A stretch of 64,000 nt of DNA from Pedosphaera sp. (GCA_009695205.1 SIBK01000007.1:1-64000); one strand, 5' to 3'; shown: positions 53,874 to 63,355, counted from the first letter of the stretch. Notes: generated from the sequence alone by a model not told the origin. Numbers and translations are program-made.

Positions 53874-55331
53874 CTACGAAAGATTCTTCGCGGAAGGAAG
53901 AACGACGTTCGGGCGAGACTCGACCGCCTCTTCCAAGATACCGCAAACCGCCGTCGATTCCACGCAGGGACCTGGCAGCGGGCGGGGTGACACAATCAAG
54001 GGCCAATCCGATCGATTCGCTGGATGGCAGCCGTGGGATCCTTTAACCAAGCCGGCGTCCAGCGGGATCACGTCCATCAGCATTCGGAACCCTAACTTCT
54101 TCTGGAGCAGCCGGGCTGCAATTCTCGCCCGGACCCAGGGAATCGCTGGATCGAGGAACAACTCCACGGGATCATAGCCCGGTTTCCGATGGATATCGAC
54201 ACAGCGGGCAAAATCCGGCGCGCGAGTGTCATCGTGCCAATAGTAATAGGTGAACCATGCGTTTTCTTCGGATACAACCAGAAAGTCCCCTGAGCGGGCA
54301 TGGAAAAGGCTGCGATCACGTTGGGCTGATGCGTCGAGAACTTTGGCAACGCCCGGCGTGCTCTCCAGGAGAGAGCGGACGTCCGAGAGAAGGGAACGGT
54401 CGTTGACGTAGACGTGAGCGATCTGGTGATCCGCCACGGCGAATGCCCGGGAGTTTCCGGCATCGAGCAATTCGAGTCCGAGTTCCTCCTTGATGGTTAG
54501 CCAGCCCCGTTCGCGAAACCGGCGGTTCAAGTGAATGGGTGTGTCGACGGTGGTTATTCCATACTCGCTCAACACAATCACTTGAACGCCCTGGTTTTCG
54601 AAAAAATCAACCAACTCACCTGCAACGGCATCGATCCTCTCCAAATCCCGATAGATCTCTGAACGCGGTTCGCGGCGGGTCGATCCCGGGGCAAGGGTTC
54701 CGTACCGCTGAAGATTGTAATCGAGGTGAGGCAGGTATATCAAACTCAGAGTGGGGCGATACTTTTTTTCAATCCAGCGGGCGGCTTCAGCGATCCAACG
54801 CGTGGCGGCATCCGGTCCGCCTTGCGGGGACTTGACTCCAGCCGCCGGCCCCCAGAATCCTGCGAACGGAAACTCCCCCAAATCCCGTTTTATTTCGGGA
54901 CGAATCGGCTGCGGCCACGAATGAATGTCGAAAAACTTCCGTCCGTCGGCCGGATACATCGGCCTCGGAGTGATGGACCAGTCCGCGGTGGTATACATGT
55001 TGTACCACCAAAAAAGCTGGGCGCAGGTAAACCCTTGATTCCGGGCTTTGAGGTGGTCCCAGATTTTTGGTGCTTCGACGAGGCGGTTTGACTGCTTCCA
55101 GAAATGCACCTCGGCCAGCTCCCGATTATACCAGCCGTTGGCCACGATTCCGTGGACCGCTGGCGGCTGGCCGGTAAGGTAGTTGGACTGCGCGGTGCAC
55201 GTGACGGCCGGGAGTGCGGGAACGATCTCCGCCGAATGGCGGGTCCGGAGCAATGTCGCGAGACACGGAGTTTGCGGGCCAATCAGCCCGCGAGTCAGAC
55301 CGACCACGTTAAGAACCGCTGTCCGTTGCAT
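53874..55331 (-). CDS. Alkaline-phosphatase-superfamily phosphodiesterase (EboF-like)
   Basis: A protein of about 485 residues of the type I phosphodiesterase/nucleotide pyrophosphatase fold. The N-terminus MQRTAVLNVVGLTRGLIG fits EboF-like proteins. The metal/nucleophile region is LPAVTCTAQSNYLTGQPPA, followed by GIVANGWYN. Further blocks are LPHLDYNLQRYG, VIVLSEYGITTVDTPIHLNR and DFARCVDIHRKPGYDP. It lacks a signal peptide. The frame is open to a TTG at 55391 that overlaps the EboD-like gene by 8 bases, but the ATG at 55331 gives a better N-terminus. In Ebo clusters this protein belongs to a pathway with EboD (3-dehydroquinate synthase-like). The substrate is unknown. Confidence 0.78.
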   Translation of the reverse strand: MQRTAVLNVVGLTRGLIGPQTPCLATLLRTRHSAEIVPALPAVTCTAQSNYLTGQPPAVHGIVANGWYNRELAEVHFWKQSNRLVEAPKIWDHLKARNQGFTCAQLFWWYNMYTTADWSITPRPMYPADGRKFFDIHSWPQPIRPEIKRDLGEFPFAGFWGPAAGVKSPQGGPDAATRWIAEAARWIEKKYRPTLSLIYLPHLDYNLQRYGTLAPGSTRREPRSEIYRDLERIDAVAGELVDFFENQGVQVIVLSEYGITTVDTPIHLNRRFRERGWLTIKEELGLELLDAGNSRAFAVADHQIAHVYVNDRSLLSDVRSLLESTPGVAKVLDASAQRDRSLFHARSGDFLVVSEENAWFTYYYWHDDTRAPDFARCVDIHRKPGYDPVELFLDPAIPWVRARIAARLLQKKLGFRMLMDVIPLDAGLVKGSHGCHPANRSDWPLIVSPRPLPGPCVESTAVCGILEEAVESRPNVVLPSAKNLS

Positions 55332-55383
55332 CGACCGAGAGTCCGTCACCCAGTTCGGAAAAACCAGTCCTTCGGAGAGGAGA

Positions 55384-56583
55384 TCAAGCAATGGCGGAGA
55401 TCGGACGGGCCACGGACGAATTGTGACGCGCCTGAAGTTCCAGAATACACAGGTTCACCAAGGGCAAGTTGACGTCGTGAACCTCGAATCCCTCGCCGAT
55501 GTCGCGGAGCATGGTGATGGTCAAATCCCCCCCGAGATGCTCACGAAACTCCTCCAGTCCGCCGGTCACAAGCAATCGGCCCGATGAGTCCTCGTGCAGC
55601 AGCTCCACGGCGAAGAGTTCGAACCCGAGTTTCTCGAGCAGGGTCAAAATCCTTTCGGCCGCGGGTGCTGGGAGATGGCCCATTCGTCGGGAATAGATCA
55701 CGTCAAGGGCGATACCAATGGCCACCGCCTCGCCATGACGCAGGCGGTACTCGGAGAGTTGTTCGAGTTTGTGGGCGGCCCAATGGCCGAAATCCAGAGG
55801 GCGGGCGCTGCCAATTTCAAAGGGATCGCCGCTCCCAGAAATGTGGTCGAGGTGCAGTTCAGCGCTCCGGTGGATGAGGTACTGCATGGCCGCTTGCTCA
55901 AACCGAGCGAGAGCGGAGGCGTCTTGTTCCAGGCGCGCAAAAAAATGGCCGTCACGAATGCAGGCAACTTTTACTGCCTCTACAAAGCCGGCCCGCTTGT
56001 CGCGGGGCGAAAGCGTGGCGAGCAGGTTAAAGTCGTTGATCACCGCGAAGGGTGGGGCGAAAGTCCCTATGAAATTCTTTTTGCTGAACGCGTTGATACC
56101 ATTCTTAACGCCAACGCCGGAGTCATCTTGCGCCAGCGTCGTTGTCGGAATGCGGATCAAGCGTACGCCGCGATGGGCAGTGGCGGCGGCCAGTCCCACC
56201 ATATCCAGCAGAGCACCGCCACCGACGACCACGAGATAACTGTGGCGGTCGATGTGATAGCGGTCGATCAAGGCATGGATTTCCGAGACTCGGAAGTAGG
56301 CATTCTTCACCGCTTCGCCGCCGACCATGAGCACGGGCAAGCCAGTGAGCTGAATTGAGGGATGTTGTTCGAAGTAGGCCGAAATCTCCCGAAGCAGTGC
56401 GGCGTTTGCCTCCGCCAGGGATTCGTCCACGACGCACAGAACCTTGGTTGAGCGTTGGAAACTTGCCGGACGGCCTTCGCTGATGACGGCCGCCAGAGTA
56501 GGGTTCGTTCGGGCAAAGACGTCGAGGGTGAAGTGCACTTGATGCCTCCACTCCACACGAATGATTCGCTCAATGACGGACAT
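55384..56583 (-). CDS. 3-dehydroquinate synthase-like protein (EboD-like)
   Basis: A 399-residue sugar-phosphate cyclase-fold enzyme. NAD-binding GGGALLDMVGLAA, the VRLIRIPTTTLAQDDSGVGV segment and KNFIGTFAPPFAVI are conserved. Metal ligands fit Glu202 (GFVEAVKVA), His267 (LDFGHWAAHKLE) and His283 (LRHGEAVAIG). The N-terminus (RVEWRHQVHFTLDVFA) is longer than in AroB and matches EboD proteins, which are thought to make a cyclitol-type intermediate rather than dehydroquinate. It begins the EboD-EboF-GT2 operon. A housekeeping AroB role is less likely. Confidence 0.85.
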   Translation of the reverse strand: MSVIERIIRVEWRHQVHFTLDVFARTNPTLAAVISEGRPASFQRSTKVLCVVDESLAEANAALLREISAYFEQHPSIQLTGLPVLMVGGEAVKNAYFRVSEIHALIDRYHIDRHSYLVVVGGGALLDMVGLAAATAHRGVRLIRIPTTTLAQDDSGVGVKNGINAFSKKNFIGTFAPPFAVINDFNLLATLSPRDKRAGFVEAVKVACIRDGHFFARLEQDASALARFEQAAMQYLIHRSAELHLDHISGSGDPFEIGSARPLDFGHWAAHKLEQLSEYRLRHGEAVAIGIALDVIYSRRMGHLPAPAAERILTLLEKLGFELFAVELLHEDSSGRLLVTGGLEEFREHLGGDLTITMLRDIGEGFEVHDVNLPLVNLCILELQARHNSSVARPISAIA

Positions 56584-56727
56584 GTGCGAGCAGTCTGCCT
56601 TTGCCTTAAACGATTTGCAAATCGGCCTTTATCGCTCCCGGGGGTTCAACGCCGGGTTACGAGTCAGACCGTGCAAGTCCCGAAAGGATGGTTGGCAATT
56701 AATCGCACAGGATGGGACACCGTTTCT

Positions 56728-56782
56728 TCGCGGGCAAAACGGGTTAAGAGTACCCAGGACGTCGGGATGTGCTCCTGCGCGG
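56728..56782 (+). repeat. Third copy of the MITE terminal sequence
   Basis: This stretch aligns with 21241-21296, sharing TCGCGGGCA, a TCGGGATG core and following GC-CC, at roughly 65 percent identity; the left terminus of the 20950-21296 element is a further relative, sharing TTAAGA as well. Copies are solitary here, with no second arm found nearby. It sits in the 393-base gap upstream of the third pseudopilin gene, where I support no coding sequence. Confidence 0.4.
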
Positions 56783-56976
56783 GATGGGGGATGAGCGAGG
56801 CCAACTTCGGTATGGACGTAGGGCAGCAAACGGGGGATAAACGGGGAATCTAGCCCCCGCCATGTCGCCCGACGATCGTTTGGGGACGTCCTGAAAGAGC
56901 TTAACTGAGGTGATTCGGAGAGATTCCGGGCGGCAGTTCCTTGAACTAATTCGACTGTTTTGGACTGGAGTGATTT

Positions 56977-57837
56977 ATGAAAGCCATATTACCACGGCGT
57001 TTAAACCCGCTTCTTCGCGGTTTCACACTGATCGAGCTGCTGGTCGTCATTGCGATTATTGCGATTCTCGCCGGCATGCTTCTGCCGGCGTTGGGCAAGG
57101 CCAAGGATCGTGCCATGCTCGCCAACGACCTTAACAACATCAAACAGGTGCTTCTGAGCGGCCACATGTTCGCAGGCGATAACAATGATTACCTGCCATT
57201 TTGTGGCTGGGGCGGACTGCCGGATCGCGACAGTTGGGCCTATTCAAAGGATTTGATCAAATACCCGGGAGCAGGCAAAAACGACGCAATCACCTTTTCG
57301 AACCAGGTCCAGATGTTCAAAAAGGGGCAGCTTGGACCCTACATCCAGTCGGAGAAGGTGCTGACTTGCCCGAAGGATTTTGTAGAACGTCAAACTGGGG
57401 TGAAACTCAAGCAGTACATTCGGCGCGATATCAAGATCACCAGCTACCTTTGGAACGGTGCGATCAATGGGTTCGACTCAGGCGATGTCAATCGCATCAG
57501 CATGTCCAAGTGGACACTGGGCACGTTTCGTCCCACCGGAATGCTCATGTGGGAGGCGGATGAGATGCAGAGCGATTACGTTTTCAATGATGCCAGCAGC
57601 ACGCCCCACGAGGGGATTTCGAGACGGCACGGCTCGAGTCGGATCCCCAAGGATCAAAGCGAAAAAGTGGCTGGCATCGCCACGTTCGGCAACTTGACGG
57701 GTTCCGCCTTCACGGTGCCACTGGCGAAGTGGCTCTCGCGCGAGATGGCAGGGCCGGCGATCTGGCCTTTATCCCCCACATTTGATGGGCCCAACGATGC
57801 GTGGTACGTCCCCGGCACAAAGGATGGTTTAAACTGA
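56977..57837 (+). CDS. Pseudopilin-type protein, H-X9-DG motif lost
   Basis: A 286-residue protein with the prepilin leader (RRLNPLLRG then [18 protein letters not shown]) and a large soluble domain. The C-terminal region reads GIATFGNLTGSAF where relatives have a DG motif preceded by His, so the motif is replaced by Asn-Leu-Thr-Gly. It probably lies at the inner membrane facing the periplasm. The hydrolase/PSD1/DUF1501 operon begins 24 bases after it on the same strand, so it may be cotranscribed and could help secretion of those proteins. Confidence 0.86.
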   Translation: MKAILPRRLNPLLRGFTLIELLVVIAIIAILAGMLLPALGKAKDRAMLANDLNNIKQVLLSGHMFAGDNNDYLPFCGWGGLPDRDSWAYSKDLIKYPGAGKNDAITFSNQVQMFKKGQLGPYIQSEKVLTCPKDFVERQTGVKLKQYIRRDIKITSYLWNGAINGFDSGDVNRISMSKWTLGTFRPTGMLMWEADEMQSDYVFNDASSTPHEGISRRHGSSRIPKDQSEKVAGIATFGNLTGSAFTVPLAKWLSREMAGPAIWPLSPTFDGPNDAWYVPGTKDGLN

Positions 57838-57861
57838 CGATGAACGATAGAACATTGCTAT

Positions 57862-59019
57862 ATGACACGCGCGCAGCTGTCATCTCTTCGCCTACTCGCG
57901 ATTGTAGTCGTCGGACTGTTTACAAGTCGCGGTCAGTCCGCTCCGCTCCTTGACGATCATGCGATCACGATCCATACCCCACGCGATGTCGCGAAGAAAC
58001 GCCAAGCGCTGATTCAATATCTTTGGGGCTCCGAAGGATTTCCGGATCACCGGCTGCCAACGGTCGTGACCAATGTGGCCAGCCCGGTGCTGCATCTCGA
58101 TCATCTCGCGCGTGTGGACGAATTCCGCGTCGATATGGCGCCCGGATTGCAGGGCGTCGCGTATCATTTCATCCCGCAAAATTCGAATCGCGAGCTGGTG
58201 GTCGTTCATCACGGCCACGCCTGCACGTTGGACGATGATCCCTCGCCGAAGGATGTTGGCTACGGTTTGCAGCGAACCATTCATGCGCTGTTGCGCGGCG
58301 GTTATGGCGTGCTCGGTGTTTTCATGCCGCACATGCGACCGGGTGATTGCACGGGCGGCCACGATGCGCTGTTCCAATTGACCCCCCAGGGGAGTCCCAT
58401 CAAATACTTTCTGGAACCCACGGCGCTCAGCCTGAATTACCTCAAAGCTCACAGCCGTTCCGGTCGCTTCCCAAACTATCGCACGTTTCATATGACCGGG
58501 CTTTCGGGCGGCGGGTGGACCACGACAATTTACGCAGCGATTGACCCAAGGATTTCCTTCAGTTTTCCGGTCGCGGGATCGATCCCGTTGTATTTGCGGA
58601 CGGGTGGGTCGGTCGGGGACCGCGAACAGTTTGAAGAGTCCTTCTACCGCATCGCCGGTTATCCAGACCTTTACATACTCGGTTCGCAGGGGCGTGGCCG
58701 CGCGCAAGTGCAGATACTGTTGCGCCGGGACAATTGTTGTTTTGGTGAAAATCAACACGATGCGACATCAACCGGCATGCCGTACGCGGATGCAATGCGA
58801 GGTTACGAACAACGCGTGCAGACAGCGCTAAAAGAGATCGGTGGCGGCTCGTTCCGGCTGGAAATCGACGAGATCGCGCCGAGCCACATGATCTCGCATC
58901 ATGCGATTCAAGACGTGATTCTCCCCGAGCTTCGAAGAAAGCCCTCACGCCAAACGGGGTGTTGTGGTGTTGGATTTCGCCACGCGAAGAGCGCAGGGAA
59001 GCTGGGTGACCTCGAATGA
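57862..59019 (+). CDS. Exported alpha/beta hydrolase coupled to a PSD1-DUF1501 pair
   Basis: A 385-residue protein with a signal peptide (LRLLAIVVVGLFTSRGQSA). The hydrolase core has ELVVVHHGHACTLDDD, the nucleophile elbow GLSGGGW (Ser in the middle) and a late histidine-rich SHMISHHAIQ that can supply the catalytic His. The substrate is unknown; esters of sugars are plausible given the neighbours. Its stop overlaps the start of the PSD1 gene (ATGA at 59016-59019), so translation is coupled. A cysteine pair in RQTGCCGVGFRH lies near the C-terminus. Confidence 0.85.
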   Translation: MTRAQLSSLRLLAIVVVGLFTSRGQSAPLLDDHAITIHTPRDVAKKRQALIQYLWGSEGFPDHRLPTVVTNVASPVLHLDHLARVDEFRVDMAPGLQGVAYHFIPQNSNRELVVVHHGHACTLDDDPSPKDVGYGLQRTIHALLRGGYGVLGVFMPHMRPGDCTGGHDALFQLTPQGSPIKYFLEPTALSLNYLKAHSRSGRFPNYRTFHMTGLSGGGWTTTIYAAIDPRISFSFPVAGSIPLYLRTGGSVGDREQFEESFYRIAGYPDLYILGSQGRGRAQVQILLRRDNCCFGENQHDATSTGMPYADAMRGYEQRVQTALKEIGGGSFRLEIDEIAPSHMISHHAIQDVILPELRRKPSRQTGCCGVGFRHAKSAGKLGDLE

Positions 59020-61382
59020 AAGCAAGTAGTTTGCGATGCGACCAACGCTGTCTGCCGCTGTTTTTCGGCATGGCGCTGGCTTCGGTCGCGTCTGCGACGC
59101 CTGCGGTGGATTTCAATCGAGAGGTTCGCCCGGTGCTTTCGGACAACTGTTTCGCATGTCACGGACCCGATGCGAAACAGGTGAAGAGTGGCCTCCGCCT
59201 GGATTTGCGCGACGTGGCGACGAAGCCACTCAAATCGGGCCGGACCGCCATTGTGCCGAGCGATCCGGCCCAGAGCGAACTGATGCGGCGCATCGTGGCC
59301 ATGGATTCGGACGATCGGATGCCCCCAGCGGAGTCGCACAAGGTGCTAACCGCAGTGCAAAAGGAATTGTTGAAGCGCTGGATCGCCGAAGGCGCGGAGT
59401 ATCGCGGGCATTGGGCCTATACGCCGCCCAGGAAAGTCGAGATACCCCCAGGCAGGAATCCGATCGATTTCCTTGTGCGCAGCCGCTTGAACGAGCTCGA
59501 CTTGAAACCCTCGCCAGAAGCAGACCGGCACAGTCTCGCCCGGCGATTGCATTTCGATCTGATCGGGCTGCCGCCCATGCCGAAGGAAGTCGCCGCGTTC
59601 GAGAGCGCGAGTTTTCCCGACGCCTATGAACAGATGGTGGACCGCCTGATCGCGTCGCCGACATACGGTGAGCGGATGGCGATTGCCTGGCTTGATGTGG
59701 TGCGGTTCGCGGATACCATCGGCTATCATTCCGATAATCCCCGCAACATCTGGCCTTATCGCGATTACGTCATTCGCTCGTTTAATCAGAACACGCCGTT
59801 TGACCGCTTCTCCCGCGAGCAACTCGCGGGTGATCTATTGCCCGACCCGACGACGGAGCAGAAAGTGGCGTCGGGGTTCAACCGGCTGCTCCTCACCACG
59901 GAAGAAGGCGGCGCGCAGCCGAAAGATTACGAGGCGCGCCAGCTTACGGACCGTGTCCGAGCCGTCGGCGCGGTCTGGCTTGCGCAGACGATTGGGTGCG
60001 CGCAATGCCACGATCACAAGTTCGATCCGATTACGACCCGGGACTTCTATTCGCTCGGCGCAATCTTTGCCGACGTCAAGGAGGCGGCCATCGGTCGGCG
60101 CGAAGACGGCATGTTCGTTCCCAACAACGCGCAGGCCAGCGAACTCGCCCGACACGAGCAGGAAGTTTCCCGACTGGAGCGTGAGACTCTCTCCGGGCAT
60201 TTCAAAGAGCACACGCCGGAGTGGGCGGACCTGAGGAAACAGCTCACCGAAGCCAGGAAGGCACGCGTGGATTTGGAGGCCACCGTGCCCCGCACGCTGA
60301 TCACCGAACGTGCTCGCGAGCCTCGCACAGTCCGCATCTTGCCACGAGGTGACTGGATGATTGAGACGGGTGAGGTCGTGGCTCCGGCGCTTCCGGCATT
60401 TTTGGTGAAGACGGGTCACGAATCGAACCCCCGGCGGCTCAACCGGCTTGACCTCGCGAACTGGCTGGTCGCCCGCGACAACCCACTGACGGCTCGCGCC
60501 GTGATGAACCGGTTGTGGAAACAGTTTTTCGGCATCGGCCTGTCGAAGGTGCTGGACGATCTCGGCGCGCAGGGGGAAGTGCCGTCGAACCAGGCGCTAC
60601 TCGACTGGCTTGCGTGCGAATTTATGGACAGCGACTGGGACGTGAAGCACATGGTCCGACTCATCGTGAGCAGCGCGACGTACCGTCAGACTTCGGTCGC
60701 GACGCGCGAGTTACTCGAACGCGATTCGGACAACCGCCTGATAGCACGGCAGGGTCGCTGGCGGCTCGACGCCGAGCTTGTGCGCGACAACGCGTTGTCG
60801 ATCGCCGGCTTGATTGTGCTGACCATCGGCGGCCCAAGCGTGAAGCCGTATCAGCCAGAAGGTTACTGGGAAAATCTAAATTTCCCCACGCGCAATTACG
60901 AACGCAGCACGGGGGCGAATCAGTATCGTCGTGGGCTCTACAGTTGGTGGCAGCGCACATTTCTGCATCCTAGCATGGTCGCCTTCGACGCGCCCAGCCG
61001 CGAGGAATGCGCCCCGGACCGGAGCCGATCGAATATTCCGCAGCAAGCGCTCGCGCTGCTTCACGACCCGACGTACGTCGAAGCGGCCCGCGCGTTTGCG
61101 GTGCGTATTTTGCGCGAATGCAGCGGCGACGAAACCACCCGAATCGCCTGGGCGTGGCAGCAGGCGCTCGGTAGAACAGCGCAGCCCGAAGAGATCGCCA
61201 CGCTGCACAGGCTGCTGGACAAACACCGTGTGGAATACCACCAGGACCGGTCTGCGGCCGAGGCCTACTTGAAAGTGGGCGATAGCAAACCGCCCGCGGA
61301 CCTTGATGTCGCCGAACTTGCCGCCTGGACCAGCGTGGCCCGCGCGCTCTTGAACCTTCACGAAACCATCACGCGTTCCTGA
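59016..61382 (+). CDS. PSD1 (DUF1549/DUF1553) protein, second copy
   Basis: A 788-residue exported protein. A signal peptide (FGMALASVASATPAV) precedes the c-type heme motif in NCFACHGPDAKQVKSG. DUF1549 follows (HFDLIGLPPMPKEV, ERMAIAWLDVVRFADTIGYH, IGCAQCHDHKFDPI), then DUF1553 (RAVMNRLWKQFFGIGLSKVL, SSATYRQTS, ARALLNLHE near the end). It is shorter than the copy at 23351 because the region between the two domains is reduced. It overlaps the upstream hydrolase by 4 bases and precedes DUF1501 by 3. Confidence 0.93.
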   Translation: MKASSLRCDQRCLPLFFGMALASVASATPAVDFNREVRPVLSDNCFACHGPDAKQVKSGLRLDLRDVATKPLKSGRTAIVPSDPAQSELMRRIVAMDSDDRMPPAESHKVLTAVQKELLKRWIAEGAEYRGHWAYTPPRKVEIPPGRNPIDFLVRSRLNELDLKPSPEADRHSLARRLHFDLIGLPPMPKEVAAFESASFPDAYEQMVDRLIASPTYGERMAIAWLDVVRFADTIGYHSDNPRNIWPYRDYVIRSFNQNTPFDRFSREQLAGDLLPDPTTEQKVASGFNRLLLTTEEGGAQPKDYEARQLTDRVRAVGAVWLAQTIGCAQCHDHKFDPITTRDFYSLGAIFADVKEAAIGRREDGMFVPNNAQASELARHEQEVSRLERETLSGHFKEHTPEWADLRKQLTEARKARVDLEATVPRTLITERAREPRTVRILPRGDWMIETGEVVAPALPAFLVKTGHESNPRRLNRLDLANWLVARDNPLTARAVMNRLWKQFFGIGLSKVLDDLGAQGEVPSNQALLDWLACEFMDSDWDVKHMVRLIVSSATYRQTSVATRELLERDSDNRLIARQGRWRLDAELVRDNALSIAGLIVLTIGGPSVKPYQPEGYWENLNFPTRNYERSTGANQYRRGLYSWWQRTFLHPSMVAFDAPSREECAPDRSRSNIPQQALALLHDPTYVEAARAFAVRILRECSGDETTRIAWAWQQALGRTAQPEEIATLHRLLDKHRVEYHQDRSAAEAYLKVGDSKPPADLDVAELAAWTSVARALLNLHETITRS

Positions 61383-61385
61383 GCC

Positions 61386-62855
61386 ATGAACATCACAGCT
61401 GAACTGGGCCAACTCTCGCTTCAACAGCAAACCCGCCGGGTGTTCCTGGGTCGCGCCGGTCGTTCACTCGGATCCGTGGCGCTGACGTCACTCCTGAATC
61501 CCGAGTTGCTTCGCGCCACGGAGACCCCAGCCATCCCCGGCAATTCGCGGCGCGGTGTGATTCAGCCGTTGCATCATCCGGCCAAAGTGACACGGGTGAT
61601 CTGGCTCACGATGGCCGGCGGGCCGTCGCACCTTGAATCATTCGACTTCAAACCCACGCTAGCCAAGATGGACGGGCGGCCGATGCCGGAGAGTATGACG
61701 GCGGGGCAGCAACTCGCACAGCTCCAAGGCGAGAAACTAGTTTGCTGGGGACCGCAGACAACGTTCAAACGATTCGGCCGCTGCGGTGCAGAGATCACCG
61801 AATTGTTCCCGCACGTGGGTCGGATCGCAGACGAGCTTTGCATCATCCGCTCCATGACCACGGACGCAATCAATCACGACCCGGCGCATACCTTCATGAA
61901 CACCGGCTCACAGATTGTTGGGCGGCCTTCGATGGGGTCGTGGACGACCTATGGTCTGGGAAGTGACGCCGCGGATTTGCCGGGATTCGTGGTGTTGGTC
62001 TCGCAGGGCGGCGGCCGATCGCCGCAACCGATTGCCACCCGCCAATGGTCTTCGGGCTTTCTGCCGAGCCGTTTCCAGGGCGTTCAACTTCGTGGCAGGG
62101 GCGATCCGGTCTTGTATCTTAGCCGCCCACGGGGTGTCACCCGCGGGCAGGAGGGCGATGTGGTGCACGCCGTGAACTCACTCAACAAGCGTCACGACGA
62201 TGCCGTGGACGATCCGGAAATAGCCGCGCGCATCGCGCAATACGAGATGGCCTTCCAGATGCAGACCAGCGTGCCGGGTTTGATAGACACGACCGCTGAA
62301 CCGCAAAGCATCCGTGAGATCTATGGTTGCACACCGGGCGACGGTTCATTCGCGTCGAACTGTCTGCTCGCCCGGCGGTTGGCCGAGCGCGGCGTGCGTT
62401 TCATCCAGCTGTATCATCGCGATTGGGACCATCACAACGGCCTGCGGGAATATTTCCCGGAGAAAGCCCGCGAAACCGATCGCGCGTGCGCAGCGCTGGT
62501 GACCGATCTCCGCGAGCGCGGCATGCTTGATGAGACGCTCGTCGTGTGGGCGGGCGAATTCGGGCGCACGCCGATGGCCCAGACCAACAAAGGCTCCCCC
62601 GGCCGCGACCATCACAACAAGGGTTTCTCCATCTGGCTCAGCGGCGGTGGAATCCAGCGTGGCATCCGTTACGGCGCAACTGATGAGTTCGGTTATGCCG
62701 CGGTGGAAAACGTGGTTTCCGTCCACGATCTTCACGCCACCCTGCTACATCTGCTGGGTATTAATCATGCCCGCTTCACCCAAAAGTTCCAGGGACTCGA
62801 TGCGCGACTGACCGGCGTGGAGATGTCCAAGGTGGTCGAAGGCATCCTGCTCTGA
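61386..62855 (+). CDS. DUF1501 protein, third copy
   Basis: A 489-residue DUF1501 protein. The leader (RRVFLGRAGRSLGSVALTSL) is Tat-like but without a clean RRxF-LK consensus. Core motifs are MAGGPSHLESFDFKP, ITELFPHVGRIADELCIIRSM, LVVWAGEFGRTPM, PGRDHHNKGFSIWLSGGG and HDLHATLLHLLGINH. It follows the PSD1 stop after 3 bases. In this operon (pseudopilin, hydrolase, PSD1, DUF1501) it is likely to act on the same extracytoplasmic substrate as the hydrolase; the reaction is unproven. Confidence 0.93.
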   Translation: MNITAELGQLSLQQQTRRVFLGRAGRSLGSVALTSLLNPELLRATETPAIPGNSRRGVIQPLHHPAKVTRVIWLTMAGGPSHLESFDFKPTLAKMDGRPMPESMTAGQQLAQLQGEKLVCWGPQTTFKRFGRCGAEITELFPHVGRIADELCIIRSMTTDAINHDPAHTFMNTGSQIVGRPSMGSWTTYGLGSDAADLPGFVVLVSQGGGRSPQPIATRQWSSGFLPSRFQGVQLRGRGDPVLYLSRPRGVTRGQEGDVVHAVNSLNKRHDDAVDDPEIAARIAQYEMAFQMQTSVPGLIDTTAEPQSIREIYGCTPGDGSFASNCLLARRLAERGVRFIQLYHRDWDHHNGLREYFPEKARETDRACAALVTDLRERGMLDETLVVWAGEFGRTPMAQTNKGSPGRDHHNKGFSIWLSGGGIQRGIRYGATDEFGYAAVENVVSVHDLHATLLHLLGINHARFTQKFQGLDARLTGVEMSKVVEGILL

Positions 62856-62862
62856 GTCGATG

Positions 62863-62893
62863 GGCCACTCCGCATCGGATGCGGGGAGAGGCC
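62863..62893. terminator. Hairpin between DUF1501 and acpS
   Basis: CCGCATC (62870-62876) pairs with GATGCGG (62878-62884), and GGCC flanks at 62863-62866 and 62890-62893 extend the structure. It lies between convergent genes and lacks a T-tract. Its core resembles the hairpin at 4449-4467, so it may instead be a dispersed repeat. Confidence 0.35.
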
Positions 62894-62922
62894 GAACAGG
62901 AACCGTTTCACGGAACGGATCG

Positions 62923-63324
62923 TTATAGCTGTTTCAGATCGATAGGGGTCCCTTCAAGGATAGCGACGGCTGCCGCATAGAGGGCCGTGTGGGTGAGGGT
63001 GAGGTGAAGAGTTTGTCCACCGCGACGGGCCAGTAGTTCCCGCCCGGATCCATGCAATTCCACGATCGGTTGGCCGGATGGCAATCGCACAACTTCGATG
63101 TCCTGCCATCCCAGTTCGGAGCCGATTCCCGTGCCGAATGCCTTGCTGACCGCCTCTTTGGCGGCAAACCTCGCTGCCAGGAATGGGCCGGGTTGGGAAT
63201 GGCTTGTGCAATAGGCGATTTCATTGGGTCGTAAGATTCGCGTGAGAAACCGGTCTCCGAATCGTTGGAAAGAGGCGGTGACCCGAGATACCTCGATCAC
63301 ATCGATTCCGATGCCGAGTATCAT
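62923..63324 (-). CDS. acpS: Holo-[acyl-carrier-protein] synthase
   Basis: Transfers the 4'-phosphopantetheine arm of CoA to acyl carrier protein. The 133-residue length fits. Mg-binding Asp8 (GIGIDVIEV) and Glu57 (RFAAKEAVSKAFG) are present, and the C-terminal LTLTHTALYAAAVAI matches the family. It lies downstream of pdxJ on the same strand, 31 bases apart, the conserved pdxJ-acpS order of many bacteria. Confidence 0.96.
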   Translation of the reverse strand: MILGIGIDVIEVSRVTASFQRFGDRFLTRILRPNEIAYCTSHSQPGPFLAARFAAKEAVSKAFGTGIGSELGWQDIEVVRLPSGQPIVELHGSGRELLARRGGQTLHLTLTHTALYAAAVAILEGTPIDLKQL

Positions 63325-63355
63325 ATAAGTCGAGTGCGGGTCGTTGAGCTGGAAT

